NCBI RefSeq assembly: GCF_029688925.1
Contig: NZ_JARUKY010000008.1
Coordinates: 1-64,000, forward strand
Length of the DNA stretch: 64,000 bases
Reading direction: 5' to 3'
Source: Evansella sp. AB-P1
Lineage (GTDB): Bacteria; Bacillota; Bacilli; Bacillales; Salisediminibacteriaceae
The first letter of the stretch is position 1. Each line of letters begins with the position of its first letter. The notes beneath the pieces are model-generated. The model saw only the letters and a list, made by a program, of their open reading frames with translations. It made no database searches and was not told where the DNA came from. The position numbers and the translations under genes are program-made. This document shows, piece by piece, positions 37,921-46,557 of the stretch.

Positions 37921-39066
37921 ATGAGGATTGCTTTGTTCACAGATACGTTTGCTCCACAAGTAAATGGTGTTGCAAAAACATTAGGTAGACTTGTAAATTA
38001 TTTTGAAAAAGAAAATATCCCCCATGAAATCTTTGTTCCAGAGCAAGTTGATGATAACTCTCTTTTTAGTGGCAATGTTCACGGTTTTACAAGCTTACCA
38101 TTTTTACTATATCCAGAATGTCGTATTGCCTTACCAAATATATTAAAGATCCGCAATCGTCTGCAGACACTTCAACCAGATCTCATACATCTTGCTACCC
38201 CATTTAATGTCGGCTTATGTGGGCTCCATTACGCTACAAAGTACCATGTCCCTTATGTAGCTTCATATCATACGCATTTTGACCAATATCTAGATTATTA
38301 TAAATTAGGTTTTATGCTTCCTTGGATTTGGAAATACCAACATTGGTTTCACCGTAATGCAAAAAAAATATTTGTACCATCAAATGAAACAAAAAATCAC
38401 TTAGAGGAAAAAGGTTTTAAGGAGTTAGAACTTTGGCCTCGTGGTGTAGATTGTCATATTTTTAATCCACATAGAAATAAAAGGGATTTTAAGGAACGTT
38501 ATCATATAACTAAAAAGTATACACTTTTGTATGTGGGTAGAGTTGCCCCAGAGAAGGATTTGCACATATTGTCTGAAATGGTAGAAAACCTGTCATCAGA
38601 ATTAAAAAAGGAAGTTCAATGGGTAGTAGTGGGAGAAGGACCTATGCTTTCTGAACTTAAGCAAAAGCATAAACAGGATATTTGCTTTACTGGTTACCTT
38701 GATGGGGAGGAATTAGCAGATGCTTATACTGCTGCAGATCTTTTTGTATTTCCTTCCTCTTCAGAAACGTTTGGAAATGTTGTTTTAGAAGCATTAGCAT
38801 CTGGAACTCCAGCAATTGTAGCTAACTCAGGTGGAGTAAAAGAAATTGTAATAGATGGTGTCACAGGAATATTATGTTCTCCTAATGATACAGCATCCTT
38901 TATAGAAGGAGTTGAAAGGATGTTATTATCCCACTCACTACGTCGTTCCATGAGTTTAAAGAGTCGATCCTATAGTAAAAAGCAATCCTGGGATAAAATT
39001 TTTTCCAATCTTCTTTTTCAATATGAAAAGGTTACTACAGAACATAAACTGACTCAGCTAGTATAG
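37921..39066 (+). CDS. Glycosyltransferase family 4
   Basis: A 381-residue cytosolic or membrane-associated GT-B enzyme. FTDTFAPQVNGVAKTLGRL at the N-terminus and SSSETFGNVVLEALASGTPAI (EX7E-type donor site) near residue 290 mark the GT4 group of lipid and mannosyl glycosyltransferases. SYHTHFDQYLDYYK is the acceptor-side signature of the diacylglycerol/PIM-like subgroup. It transfers a sugar from a nucleotide donor, probably to a lipid (inferred). Start ATG 37921 with GAGGAGGATC upstream. The upstream PAP2 gene makes an envelope-lipid role plausible. Confidence 0.85.
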   Translation: MRIALFTDTFAPQVNGVAKTLGRLVNYFEKENIPHEIFVPEQVDDNSLFSGNVHGFTSLPFLLYPECRIALPNILKIRNRLQTLQPDLIHLATPFNVGLCGLHYATKYHVPYVASYHTHFDQYLDYYKLGFMLPWIWKYQHWFHRNAKKIFVPSNETKNHLEEKGFKELELWPRGVDCHIFNPHRNKRDFKERYHITKKYTLLYVGRVAPEKDLHILSEMVENLSSELKKEVQWVVVGEGPMLSELKQKHKQDICFTGYLDGEELADAYTAADLFVFPSSSETFGNVVLEALASGTPAIVANSGGVKEIVIDGVTGILCSPNDTASFIEGVERMLLSHSLRRSMSLKSRSYSKKQSWDKIFSNLLFQYEKVTTEHKLTQLV

Positions 39067-39074
39067 AATTAATC

Positions 39075-39490
39075 TGATACTCCCACGGCTAAAGCCAGTG
39101 GGGTTCTAAGATACTGACAGGCTTTTCAAGAGTGCCCTTATCTCTCAAAAGAGAGAGTTTCCACTCTAGCACTAACCTGTTTCTCTTAGAACATCAATGG
39201 ACGTATAGCGTATAGCTAGGCACTTCGTCAAGCCAGCCTAAAAGACCTCTTGTGTGCTTATCGTTCCGTATCGGTCGTATCAAACCGAAATTTTAAGGAC
39301 GAACGTTGAAGATTTTACGTGGCAAACGTTATTTATCGCTTCTTGCCACAACTCCATATCTTCAGTTTTCAAAGAACATTTGTACTACTTGTAGAATAGC
39401 ACAGGTGTTCGTATCATTCAATAATTTAGGCTAAAGCCTACCGAAAATTCATCCCATCTCTAAAGAGGGGCTACGCCCTGCATGGGCTTT
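39075..39490 (-). mobile_element. Non-autonomous IS200/IS605-type element (PATE-like)
   Basis: About 415 bp with no ORF. Read on the - strand it starts with the left-end hairpin GCCCATGCAGGGCGTAGCCCC and TAGAGATGGGATGAAT. It ends in TTCTTAGAACCCCACTGGCTTTAG then CCGTGGGAG, the right-end hairpin and 3' omega-RNA hallmark of TnpB elements as I recall them. Both transposase and tnpB genes are missing. The inner 350 bp could be a retained omega-RNA scaffold; this is a recognition call, not an alignment. Confidence 0.6.
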
Positions 39491-39523
39491 CTTTTCGGAA
39501 ATCTGTAATTAAATACTAAAATA

Positions 39524-39564
39524 GCTGTTCGGAAAGAGGATATAGCTTCTCTTTCTGAACAGCA
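39524..39564 (-). terminator. metK terminator
   Basis: GCTGTTCAGAAAGAG pairs with CTCTTTCCGAACAGC around a loop of about 10 bases (one G-T wobble), downstream of the metK stop. Confidence 0.85.
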
Positions 39565-39576
39565 TTTTGTGCTTTA

Positions 39577-40782
39577 TTATTTGTTCAACGCTTGCTCTTT
39601 TAAAATTGCTGCTTTATCCGTACTCTCCCATGGAACATTTAAATCTGTGCGACCAAAATGACCATAAGCAGCAGTTTGCTTATAAATAGGTCGACGGAGA
39701 TCTAGCATTTTAATAATCCCTGCTGGACGAAGATCAAAATTGCTTCGTACAACCTCAACTAGTACTTCCTCAGACACTTTACCTGTACCGAAAGTTTCTA
39801 CTGATATGGAAACAGGTTTTGCAACACCAATTGCATATGCAAGTTGAACTTCACAACGTTCTGCTAGTCCAGCTGCAACAATATTTTTTGCAACGTAACG
39901 TGCAGCATACGCTGCAGAACGGTCCACCTTCGTTGCATCTTTACCAGAGAATGCTCCACCACCGTGACGAGCATATCCACCATAAGTATCCACAATTATT
40001 TTTCTTCCAGTTAAGCCTGCGTCCCCTTGAGGTCCACCAATTACAAATCGCCCAGTTGGATTTATAAAGTACTTTGTTTCTTTATCCATTAATTCTGCTG
40101 GAACAACAGGCTTAATAACATGCTCTTTTAAATCTTGTTTGATCTGTTCTAATGTTGCTTCTGGATGATGTTGAGTAGAAATAACTATCGTATCAATTCG
40201 AACTGGCTTGTCATTCTCATCGTACTCCACCGTTACTTGTGTTTTTCCATCAGGACGTAAATAGTCAATTGTTTCATCTTTTCTCACTTCACTTAATCGG
40301 CGAGACAATTTATGAGCTAAAGAGATTGGTAAAGGCATAAGTTCCGGTGTTTGGTTATCGGCATAACCGAACATCAACCCTTGATCACCTGCTCCAATAG
40401 CTTCTATCTCATCTTCAGTCATTTGACCTTCACGTGCCTCTAATGCTTTATCAACTCCCTGAGCAATATCTGGGGATTGCTCATCAATGGATGTTAAAAC
40501 TGCACAAGTTTCATAATCAAAGCCATATTTTGCACGTGTATAACCGATTCCTTTTATTGTCTCACGAACAATTTTTGGAATATCTACATATGTAGACGTG
40601 CTAATCTCTCCAGCTACTAGTACTAAACCTGTGTTAACTGAAGTTTCACAAGCGACACGAGCATTAGGATCACTTTTCATAATCTCATCTAAAATAGCAT
40701 CTGAAATTTGATCACAAATTTTATCAGGATGCCCTTCAGTTACAGATTCTGATGTAAATAATCGTCGTTTTTTTTCTGCCAC
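39577..40782 (-). CDS. metK: S-adenosylmethionine synthase
   Basis: A 401-residue cytosolic enzyme making SAM from methionine and [39 protein letters not shown] and the [19 protein letters not shown] loop are complete. Start GTG 40782 is chosen for AAGGAGG 8 bases upstream and gives the length of known MetK proteins; the ATG six codons earlier overlaps that site. Expression is controlled by the SAM-I riboswitch in its leader. It sits divergently from pckA, as in B. subtilis. Confidence 0.97.
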   Translation of the reverse strand: MAEKKRRLFTSESVTEGHPDKICDQISDAILDEIMKSDPNARVACETSVNTGLVLVAGEISTSTYVDIPKIVRETIKGIGYTRAKYGFDYETCAVLTSIDEQSPDIAQGVDKALEAREGQMTEDEIEAIGAGDQGLMFGYADNQTPELMPLPISLAHKLSRRLSEVRKDETIDYLRPDGKTQVTVEYDENDKPVRIDTIVISTQHHPEATLEQIKQDLKEHVIKPVVPAELMDKETKYFINPTGRFVIGGPQGDAGLTGRKIIVDTYGGYARHGGGAFSGKDATKVDRSAAYAARYVAKNIVAAGLAERCEVQLAYAIGVAKPVSISVETFGTGKVSEEVLVEVVRSNFDLRPAGIIKMLDLRRPIYKQTAAYGHFGRTDLNVPWESTDKAAILKEQALNK

Positions 40783-40965
40783 AGTATGTACCTCCTTCAT
40801 TTTTCTCCAATTAGGATATGTTAATTGATGTGACGGTACTCGTTCTCCTAGCAGAATGGTGCAAATCGATAAGTCGATTTGGGGATTAACGTTTTAAAGC
40901 TTGCGAATCTTTCATTTTTAAGATGAAAAAATCACGAAGCTGTTTGAACAATCGGCTATCCAATA

Positions 40966-41140
40966 AAATAAAAAACCCTTTCCAGTGAGGAAAAGGTTAT
41001 ACCCATTCGCCTTTCACCTCTTATCGATCAAGACATACGTATATATGTCTTGCAGGTTAGCACCGTTTCACCTTGTCGTGGTGTGGTGATGGTTGCCGGG
41101 CTTCGTTGGGCCTGTCCCTCCGCCGTCTCAGGATAAGAGT
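40966..41140 (-). promoter_or_regulatory. SAM-I riboswitch (S-box) of metK
   Basis: On the - strand P1 is CTCTTATC pairing with GATAAGAG (41132-41139 and 41018-41025). Between them are GAGGGACAGGCCC, GAAGCCCGGCAACC, a P3 arm and GGTGCTAACCTGC, the full S-box core. A terminator AACCTTTTCC/GGAAAGGGTT with TTTTTT follows at about 40966-40998. SAM binding should terminate transcription of metK. Confidence 0.97.
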
Positions 41141-41158
41141 ATCCATCCGTTCGCCAAA

Positions 41159-41187
41159 AGGATAACTGATTTCCCTTGACCTGTCAA
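41159..41187 (-). promoter_or_regulatory. Sigma-A promoter of metK
   Basis: On the - strand TTGACA (41182-41187) and TATCCT (41159-41164) with a 17-bp spacer, just upstream of the riboswitch. Confidence 0.75.
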
Positions 41188-41568
41188 CCATTGTCTCCCA
41201 TTTTAATGAAGTTTTTACTAATATCATATTTTATTTTATCAATATTTTAATTTTTCATTCAAAATGCAAGAAAACATACGTGCATATCAAAGTTTGTATA
41301 ACATTTCACAAATTCGCCGTTTCACCCACTGTTTCAAATCTAATTTTGTTCTACAAATAGAGTACAATAATTAACAAATGAAGCTAGATAGTCCAATAGA
41401 GAAAATTCTAAATAGTGATTTATTTTATATGTATTAATTAATTTTTTTACTTATTATGATGCACATCCGCCAAAATAAAGTATATACTATTAACTAAATA
41501 TGTTATACTATTTAAAAACTACTATGAGCTTTTTAAAAATTGGTTTGCTAACTGAAAGGGTGATAGCT
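41188..41568. other. Intergenic metK/pckA, nothing clear
   Basis: AT-rich divergent region of about 380 bp. It should carry the pckA promoter (and in Bacillus a CcpN site), but I cannot identify either with confidence. The reading frame into it upstream of pckA is unsupported. Confidence 0.4.
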
Positions 41569-43158
41569 ATGAGTACAATTCACTTTGAAACAGAATTAGT
41601 TCGAGTACTACGAGGAAGCAATGTAAGTCATGACCTGTCTGTTTCACACTTAGTAGAAAAAGCTTTAGAACGGAAAGAAGGTACACTAACCTCAACTGGA
41701 GCTTTTCGTGCAACAACTGGTAAATATACTGGTCGTTCCCCGAAAGACAAATTCATTGTAAAAGAGAAGGATACGAAAGAAACGATTGACTGGGGGATAG
41801 TGAATCAGCCCATTTCATCTGAGGTTTTCGAACGTCTCTATATGAAAGTGTTACACTATTTAAACTATCAGAATGAAATCTTTGTTCGAAGAGGGTATGT
41901 TGGTGCAGATAAAAAACATCAGCTTTCTATTCGAGTTATAAATGAATTAGCATGGCATAATTTATTTGTTAAACAACTATTTATTTCACCACAACAAGAA
42001 GAATTATCCTCTTTTTATCCTGAATTCACTATAATTTCAGCACCTGGATTTAAAGCCAATCCTAAAATAGATGGAACGAACTCTGAAGCATTTATTATTA
42101 TCTCATTTGAAAAACGAACAATCTTAATTGGGGGAACGGAATATGCTGGAGAAATGAAAAAATCTATCTTTTCTGTAATGAATTTTTTACTTCCAAATCG
42201 GAATGTTCTACCAATGCACTGTTCAGCAAATGTAGGCGTTGAAGGAGATGTAGCTTTATTTTTTGGATTATCAGGAACTGGAAAGACAACATTATCTGCA
42301 GATCCCCATCGTGCTTTAATAGGGGATGATGAGCACGGTTGGTCCACAAATGGTATCTTCAACATTGAAGGAGGATGCTACGCGAAATGCATAAATCTTT
42401 CAAAGGAGAATGAACCACAAATTTTTAACGCCATTCGATTTGGATCAGTTATTGAGAATGTAGTGATCGAAGAGAGTTCTAGAAAAGCTAAATATGAAGA
42501 TTCTTCACTAACAGAAAATACAAGAGCAGCTTATTCACTAGATGTAATACCTAATTCTGTTATACCAAGTGTATCAGGACACCCAAATACAATTATTTTT
42601 TTGACAGCTGACGCTTTCGGGGTGCTACCGCCTATTAGTAAACTGTCAAAGGAACAATCTATGTATCATTTTTTATCTGGCTATACAAGTAAATTAGCAG
42701 GAACGGAACGTGGCATAACAAAACCTGAGGCAACCTTCTCCACCTGCTTTGGTGCGCCATTCTTACCATTACACCCAGGAGTGTATGCAAAAATGCTTGG
42801 TGAAAAAATAACGGAACACCATGTCAATGTATTTCTTGTTAACACAGGATGGTCAGGAGGTCCTTATGGAATCGGTAAAAGGATAAACCTTTCCCATACA
42901 CGGGCAATGATCCAAGCTGCCTTACAAGGAGAATTAAAATCCATGGAAACTGTCGTAGATCCAATATTCCGACTTCGAATCCCACTTCATTGCCCAGGAG
43001 TCCCTGACGAACTCCTTCAACCAAGAAAAACTTGGAATAGTGAACGGGAATATGAAAAAAAAGCAAGACAACTAGCGAACAAGTTTAATGAAAATTTCAA
43101 AAAATTTAATGATCTGTCATCTACTTTTTTCTCTGCAGGACCTACTTCTACTATATAA
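41569..43158 (+). CDS. pckA: Phosphoenolpyruvate carboxykinase (ATP)
   Basis: A 529-residue gluconeogenic enzyme converting oxaloacetate and ATP to PEP, CO2 and [20 protein letters not shown], the kinase-1a loop [16 protein letters not shown] (from about residue 233) and the metal motif IGDDEHGW are all intact. It lacks a signal peptide and is cytosolic. I start at ATG 41569 with GAAAGGGTGAT upstream; the longer frame adds 23 unsupported residues. It is monocistronic, with ytmA convergent. Confidence 0.97.
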   Translation: MSTIHFETELVRVLRGSNVSHDLSVSHLVEKALERKEGTLTSTGAFRATTGKYTGRSPKDKFIVKEKDTKETIDWGIVNQPISSEVFERLYMKVLHYLNYQNEIFVRRGYVGADKKHQLSIRVINELAWHNLFVKQLFISPQQEELSSFYPEFTIISAPGFKANPKIDGTNSEAFIIISFEKRTILIGGTEYAGEMKKSIFSVMNFLLPNRNVLPMHCSANVGVEGDVALFFGLSGTGKTTLSADPHRALIGDDEHGWSTNGIFNIEGGCYAKCINLSKENEPQIFNAIRFGSVIENVVIEESSRKAKYEDSSLTENTRAAYSLDVIPNSVIPSVSGHPNTIIFLTADAFGVLPPISKLSKEQSMYHFLSGYTSKLAGTERGITKPEATFSTCFGAPFLPLHPGVYAKMLGEKITEHHVNVFLVNTGWSGGPYGIGKRINLSHTRAMIQAALQGELKSMETVVDPIFRLRIPLHCPGVPDELLQPRKTWNSEREYEKKARQLANKFNENFKKFNDLSSTFFSAGPTSTI

Positions 43159-43164
43159 CCCTAT

Positions 43165-43290
43165 AGATAAGAGGTTTTCATAACTTCTATTGTTATAGAG
43201 GATGTTCAAAAAGTCCGGGAAAAATATCTGTCGAATCTCTGCGTTGGCTTGCTTTTTGAACACGCACTTATAGAAAACCTCTTTTTCATT
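43165..43290. terminator. pckA/ytmA terminator carrying a nested palindrome
   Basis: Outer arms AAGAGGTTTTC (from 43169) and GAAAACCTCTTTTT (from 43273) form a normal terminator stem. Its loop holds a second palindromic element of about 65 bp with arms GTTCAAAAAGTCC and GCTTTTTGAAC. See findings. Confidence 0.75.
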
Positions 43291-44065
43291 CTTTTTCCTT
43301 TAACCATGCGGTGACTTTTCTTGTTAGCATTAGCTGCTTCCTAACAGTTAAAGTATGTCCTAATTCACCGTAAATCCAACTCTCCACTTCTTTGTTCTGC
43401 CTTTTTAATTCACTCTCTAATAAATATGCGTGTTTTACGCTAACACTAGTGTCTCGTTCACCATGTACAATTAAAACCGGACAATGAATACTGCTAACCA
43501 TTTGAATTGGAGATCTATCTAAATATATCTCCTCTTTTTCGTCTGGACTTCCTCCAATTACTCTTCTAAGCATCTTCCGTAAATCAGGACGTTCCTTGTA
43601 AGTTAATGTTAAATCAGAAACTCCTCCCCATGTAACCATAGAAGTTGGTGTTCTTTCTTTTGCAACCATTGCCCCCATCATTCCACCACGTGAAAACCCT
43701 ATTACATGGATATTGCTTGAACATACATTCTCTCTATTAAGTAAAATATCGTAAGCAGAAAGGGCGTCTTCTCGATCTTCTCCACCAAAGTCCTCTTCTC
43801 CTTCCCCTCCTAAATTTCCTCTATAGACTGGTGCAAAAACTACATATCCTTCAGAAGCATATTGCGTTATTCTAGATACTCTCACCATTCCTACATGGCG
43901 AATGCCACCGCGCAAATACAATATTCCTGAATAGTTACCTGGTAATAGTGGTTCAACTAAATAGCCTTTTACTTTAAGGTTACGTGAATAATATGTAATC
44001 ATCGATAATTTTAACGTTTTACTTGGAGATGGAAGTACTATTTCTTCAATGATTTTACCGTTCAT
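43286..44065 (-). CDS. ytmA: Alpha/beta hydrolase YtmA (S9 peptidase-like)
   Basis: A 259-residue serine hydrolase of the prolyl-oligopeptidase-like group. The nucleophile elbow is GFSRGGMMGA (Ser about 126). PVLIVHGERDTSV carries the Asp and GELGHTL the His. An oxyanion strand LYLRGGIRH lies upstream. It lacks the beta-propeller of true S9 peptidases, so small ester or peptide substrates are likely. It precedes ytlA divergently, as in B. subtilis. Confidence 0.85.
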   Translation of the reverse strand: MNGKIIEEIVLPSPSKTLKLSMITYYSRNLKVKGYLVEPLLPGNYSGILYLRGGIRHVGMVRVSRITQYASEGYVVFAPVYRGNLGGEGEEDFGGEDREDALSAYDILLNRENVCSSNIHVIGFSRGGMMGAMVAKERTPTSMVTWGGVSDLTLTYKERPDLRKMLRRVIGGSPDEKEEIYLDRSPIQMVSSIHCPVLIVHGERDTSVSVKHAYLLESELKRQNKEVESWIYGELGHTLTVRKQLMLTRKVTAWLKEKE

Positions 44066-44241
44066 ATAAAAACACCTTTCTAAAAAACTTTACAAATTGT
44101 CCATTTTACGTGATGAGTGAATCATGTTACCTAGATCTTAAAATATTTTTATAAAGTATGAAAGTGTGATTCACACATTTTACTAGTTAATCATAATTTA
44201 TCACATCAGCGTATACCTAATTTTTTCAGGAGGGACAGGAA

Positions 44242-44601
44242 ATGAAGTTTATCAAATATGTTTTGTTACTTATTATTGTTCTGGGTACTGCCTTCATTGT
44301 AGGCTGTAATTCAAGTGATGACGACTTAACAGAAGTTAGAGTTGGAGAGGTTACTCGATCTGTTTTTTATGCTCCACAATATGTTGCCCTATCTCAAGGA
44401 TTCTTTGAGGAGGAAGGTCTTAGTGTTGATTTAACAACTACTTGGGGTGGCGACACGACAATGACAACACTACTATCTGATGGAATTGATATTGCCCTTG
44501 TAGGAGCAGAAACATCTATTTATGTGTATGCACAAGAAGCAAGTGATCCTGCAATTAATTTTGCACATGTTAGGTTAACTATAAAACAGGGTTTTATTTA
44601 A
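44242..44601 (+). pseudogene. ytlA: ytlA 5' fragment, cut by the integrated element
   Basis: The first about 110 codons of an ABC-transporter substrate-binding lipoprotein of the NMT1/SsuA type (lipobox IVGC). The VRVGEVTRSVFYAPQYVALS and GIDIALVGAETSIYVYAQ segments match YtlA. Similarity stops at DPAINFA (about 44,567), after which nine unrelated residues lead to a stop. The orthologue is about 330 residues long, so two thirds are missing and ytlC/ytlD do not follow. AGGAGGGACAGG precedes ATG 44242. The transporter is presumably inactive unless the element excises. Confidence 0.85.
44555..44600. other. Left junction (attL) of the integrated element
   Basis: The ytlA reading frame loses similarity at about 44,565-44,575. 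The first element gene (stop at 44,598) begins immediately after. Serine integrases leave a short core here, but it cannot be defined because the right end lies outside the window. Confidence 0.65.
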
Positions 44602-44852
44602 TCGAAGTAGACTTTACCGTCTTTTAATATGGGGATGATTCGAAAGGTATCTGAGGCTTGAAATCTTTCCTGGAGATGGTCAATGATCGAAGGATTATTT
44701 ACAGCTAATTTTACTATTTCTTCTGCCATTTTTGTTTTTGAAATATCACATGCTATTGATAATCTTTTTAATCGATCATGAGTATCTTGGTCAAAAGACG
44801 GATTAACACGAGTCTTTTTATCAGATCTTATTTTTCGTTCCTTAACTTGCAC
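44598..44852 (-). CDS. Ribbon-helix-helix-like DNA-binding protein
   Basis: An 84-residue protein with a basic N-terminus (KERKIRSDKKTRVN) and a pattern PSFDQDTHDRLKRLSIACDISKTKMAEEIVKLAV. That fits a ribbon-helix-helix or Arc-like DNA-binding fold (strand, two helices). The C-terminus is less clear. It is the outermost gene of the element, and an inverted repeat that could be its own operator lies about 50-100 bp upstream. Function (control of excision or partition) is only inferred. Confidence 0.6.
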   Translation of the reverse strand: MQVKERKIRSDKKTRVNPSFDQDTHDRLKRLSIACDISKTKMAEEIVKLAVNNPSIIDHLQERFQASDTFRIIPILKDGKVYFD

Positions 44853-44906
44853 TTCTTACCCTCTCCCCTTCACTAATTTTATAAAAAAAATGATGATAAG
44901 TCAGTA

Positions 44907-44952
44907 ACACTGTAACAGATTTACACTGTTACATCGTTACTTTGTTACAACT
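44907..44952. promoter_or_regulatory. Inverted TGTAACA repeats upstream of the RHH gene
   Basis: TGTAACAG...CTGTTACA forms an 8-bp inverted repeat with a 7-bp centre. Further copies of GTTAC or GTAAC flank it on both sides (at least five half-sites within 46 bp). Confidence 0.6.
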
Positions 44953-45099
44953 TATGCTGCTAGAGGAGGACAAAGTACAAAAATCTGTTCTGAGAAGTGA
45001 AAAATATGGACATTAACTTTTCTTTTGTGTAACATTCCTTTCTAATTCACGATAGTAAGACTTAATTATAATGTACATATATCACTTCTCCATTAATAA

Positions 45100-45285
45100 T
45101 TACTTTTTTATTACTTTCATACTTTCAATATGTTCTGTAAATAAAACATGCTGTTCTTCGGTCACTATGCAAGGAAAACCATTTACCATAGACTTATACT
45201 CACTTCTTCTTACATCTGAATTAGTATCTACATTCAACTTTTCACCATTTTTAAACAATATTTTTACAAGATATTTTTTCTCCAT
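45100..45285 (-). CDS. Small hypothetical protein of the element
   Basis: A 61-residue soluble protein of unknown family, starting MEKKYLVKILFKNGE with the alternating pattern of a beta-rich small domain. AGGAGGTGATTTT directly before ATG 45285 is a near-perfect ribosome site. It stands alone between the resolvase and RHH genes on the same strand. No motif or TM segment is visible. Confidence 0.65.
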   Translation of the reverse strand: MEKKYLVKILFKNGEKLNVDTNSDVRRSEYKSMVNGFPCIVTEEQHVLFTEHIESMKVIKK

Positions 45286-45414
45286 AAAATCACCTCCTAA
45301 ATTTTGATACTAATTAATTCAGTATTAAATACGTTAACTCCTACACATAAAATGTTATTTTTTGTATTTTTTGTGTCTATTTGTTATTCCTACCACTAAA
45401 CTCACTAAAATTAG

Positions 45415-45960
45415 TTAGTTTATATTACGATAAAGTGTGCTACTCGATACTCCCGTAGCATCTACAATTTCATTTATTGTAAATTGTTTTGTATGATACA
45501 TTTTTAAAGCCTGTTCAACTTTCTTTTGTTTTGTTTTAGGTCTACCACCTTTTCTTCCTCTAGCTCTTGCAGCTGCTAGACCAGCATTCGTTCTTTCACG
45601 AATCATATCCCTTTCTAATTCAGCCAGAACTGACAACATACGAAACATCGCTTTACCCATTGGTGTAGTAGTGTCAATATTATCTTGTATGCTAATTAAT
45701 TCCACACCTTTAATCTCTAATTCTTCTGCTACCTTTAATAGTTTAAGTGTGGATCTAGCCAACCTATCTAACTTATATACTACAAATTGATCTCCTTCGC
45801 GCAATATATCAATAGCTCTGTTCAACTGCTCTCTTTCATCCTTAGCTCCAGAAATCTTTTCTTGATATACCCGTTCACATCCTGCATTATTAAGTGCATC
45901 TAATTGCATTTCCAATGATTGATCCTTCGTACTTACTCTTGCATAACCTATAATCATCAT
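45415..45960 (-). CDS. Small serine recombinase (resolvase/invertase type)
   Basis: A 181-residue serine recombinase with the catalytic Ser10 in GYARVSTKDQ, and KLDRLARSTLKLL as the family second signature. The E-helix and HTH (FTINEIVDATGVSSSTLYRNI) fill the rest. Size matches Tn3 resolvase/Hin invertase, not a large integrase, so it is likely to resolve multimers or invert a segment. It overlaps the upstream 58-codon gene in ATGA. The large integrase at 63.9 kb is a separate gene. Confidence 0.88.
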   Translation of the reverse strand: MMIIGYARVSTKDQSLEMQLDALNNAGCERVYQEKISGAKDEREQLNRAIDILREGDQFVVYKLDRLARSTLKLLKVAEELEIKGVELISIQDNIDTTTPMGKAMFRMLSVLAELERDMIRERTNAGLAAARARGRKGGRPKTKQKKVEQALKMYHTKQFTINEIVDATGVSSSTLYRNIN

Positions 45961-46133
45961 TTTAACTCCTTTTGGCGTTCTATGAATTCATTCAAAATAT
46001 GCTCTATTAACTTAAAATCATTATTGAATGGATAATGCCTGAAATCAGTTTCTTGATTTTTGGATAGTTTCCTAATTTCGTCTAATTTATTATCTATTTC
46101 TGTAAGCCATAGAACCGTTTCATAAAAATCCAA
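45957..46133 (-). CDS. Small hypothetical protein coupled to the resolvase gene
   Basis: A 58-codon ORF from TTG 46133 preceded by AAGGGGGAG 6 bases upstream. Its TGA overlaps the resolvase ATG, so translation is coupled. The predicted protein is soluble, charged and mostly helical (TEIDNKLDEIRKL). No family is recognised. The coupling makes it likely to be real, perhaps a resolvase accessory protein. Confidence 0.55.
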   Translation of the reverse strand: MDFYETVLWLTEIDNKLDEIRKLSKNQETDFRHYPFNNDFKLIEHILNEFIERQKELK

Positions 46134-46224
46134 TTTTTCTCCCCCTTTTTAGTCTAATTTTCTTTTAAAAGTACCTTTTTGATAAATAGAATATGGTAAT
46201 GAGTTTTGGGAAACTTTGTCCAAT

Positions 46225-46255
46225 AAAAAGGGGCATTTATTTGCCCTTTTTTATC
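46225..46255. terminator. Terminator of the late operon
   Basis: AAAAAGGGCA pairs with TGCCCCTTTTT around a short AT loop, with A and T runs on both sides. It lies right after the last coat-like gene, so it marks the end of the long - strand operon. Confidence 0.8.
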
Positions 46256-46288
46256 CCTTATCAAAAACGGTGGTTTTTGATACTTAAA

Positions 46289-46546
46289 TTAGTATCCATC
46301 CCTAAACCTTTTAGAGTATTTGTATTTCGTGTGAAACATAAATTCATTTACTCCTGTTTTAAAGCTTCCATGGTGTTTCCCCACTTTATAAGAAAACATC
46401 GCGTTTTTTACAAAATCAATTAAATGTGGTGCAAAGATTAGAGCCATTGCTAATACAATAAAACTAACAACTAATCCAATGAGATCCATACCTCCACCAA
46501 CAACATCTGCGACACTAAACGGTAATTGTATTCCTGATAAATCCAT
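46289..46546 (-). CDS. Coat-like membrane protein with C-terminal extension
   Basis: 85 residues. Residues 1-47 repeat the module of the 59-residue protein at 53,736 (MDLSGIQLPFSVADVVGGGM and LVVSFIVLAMALIFAP), with a TM helix at about 20-43. A basic tail of about 30 residues follows the module (SYKVGKHHGSFKTG onward) that the short paralogue lacks. I infer a minor coat or cap protein of a filamentous particle. GGAGGAAAAGG precedes ATG 46546. It is the last gene of the late operon. Confidence 0.75.
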   Translation of the reverse strand: MDLSGIQLPFSVADVVGGGMDLIGLVVSFIVLAMALIFAPHLIDFVKNAMFSYKVGKHHGSFKTGVNEFMFHTKYKYSKRFRDGY

Positions 46547-46557
46547 CCTTTTCCTCC

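Noticed and set aside
44598-45285. Toxin-antitoxin pair (RHH protein plus 61-residue protein)
   Set aside because: The genes are separated by about 250 bp with an operator-like region between, are not overlapping, and neither shows a toxin motif.
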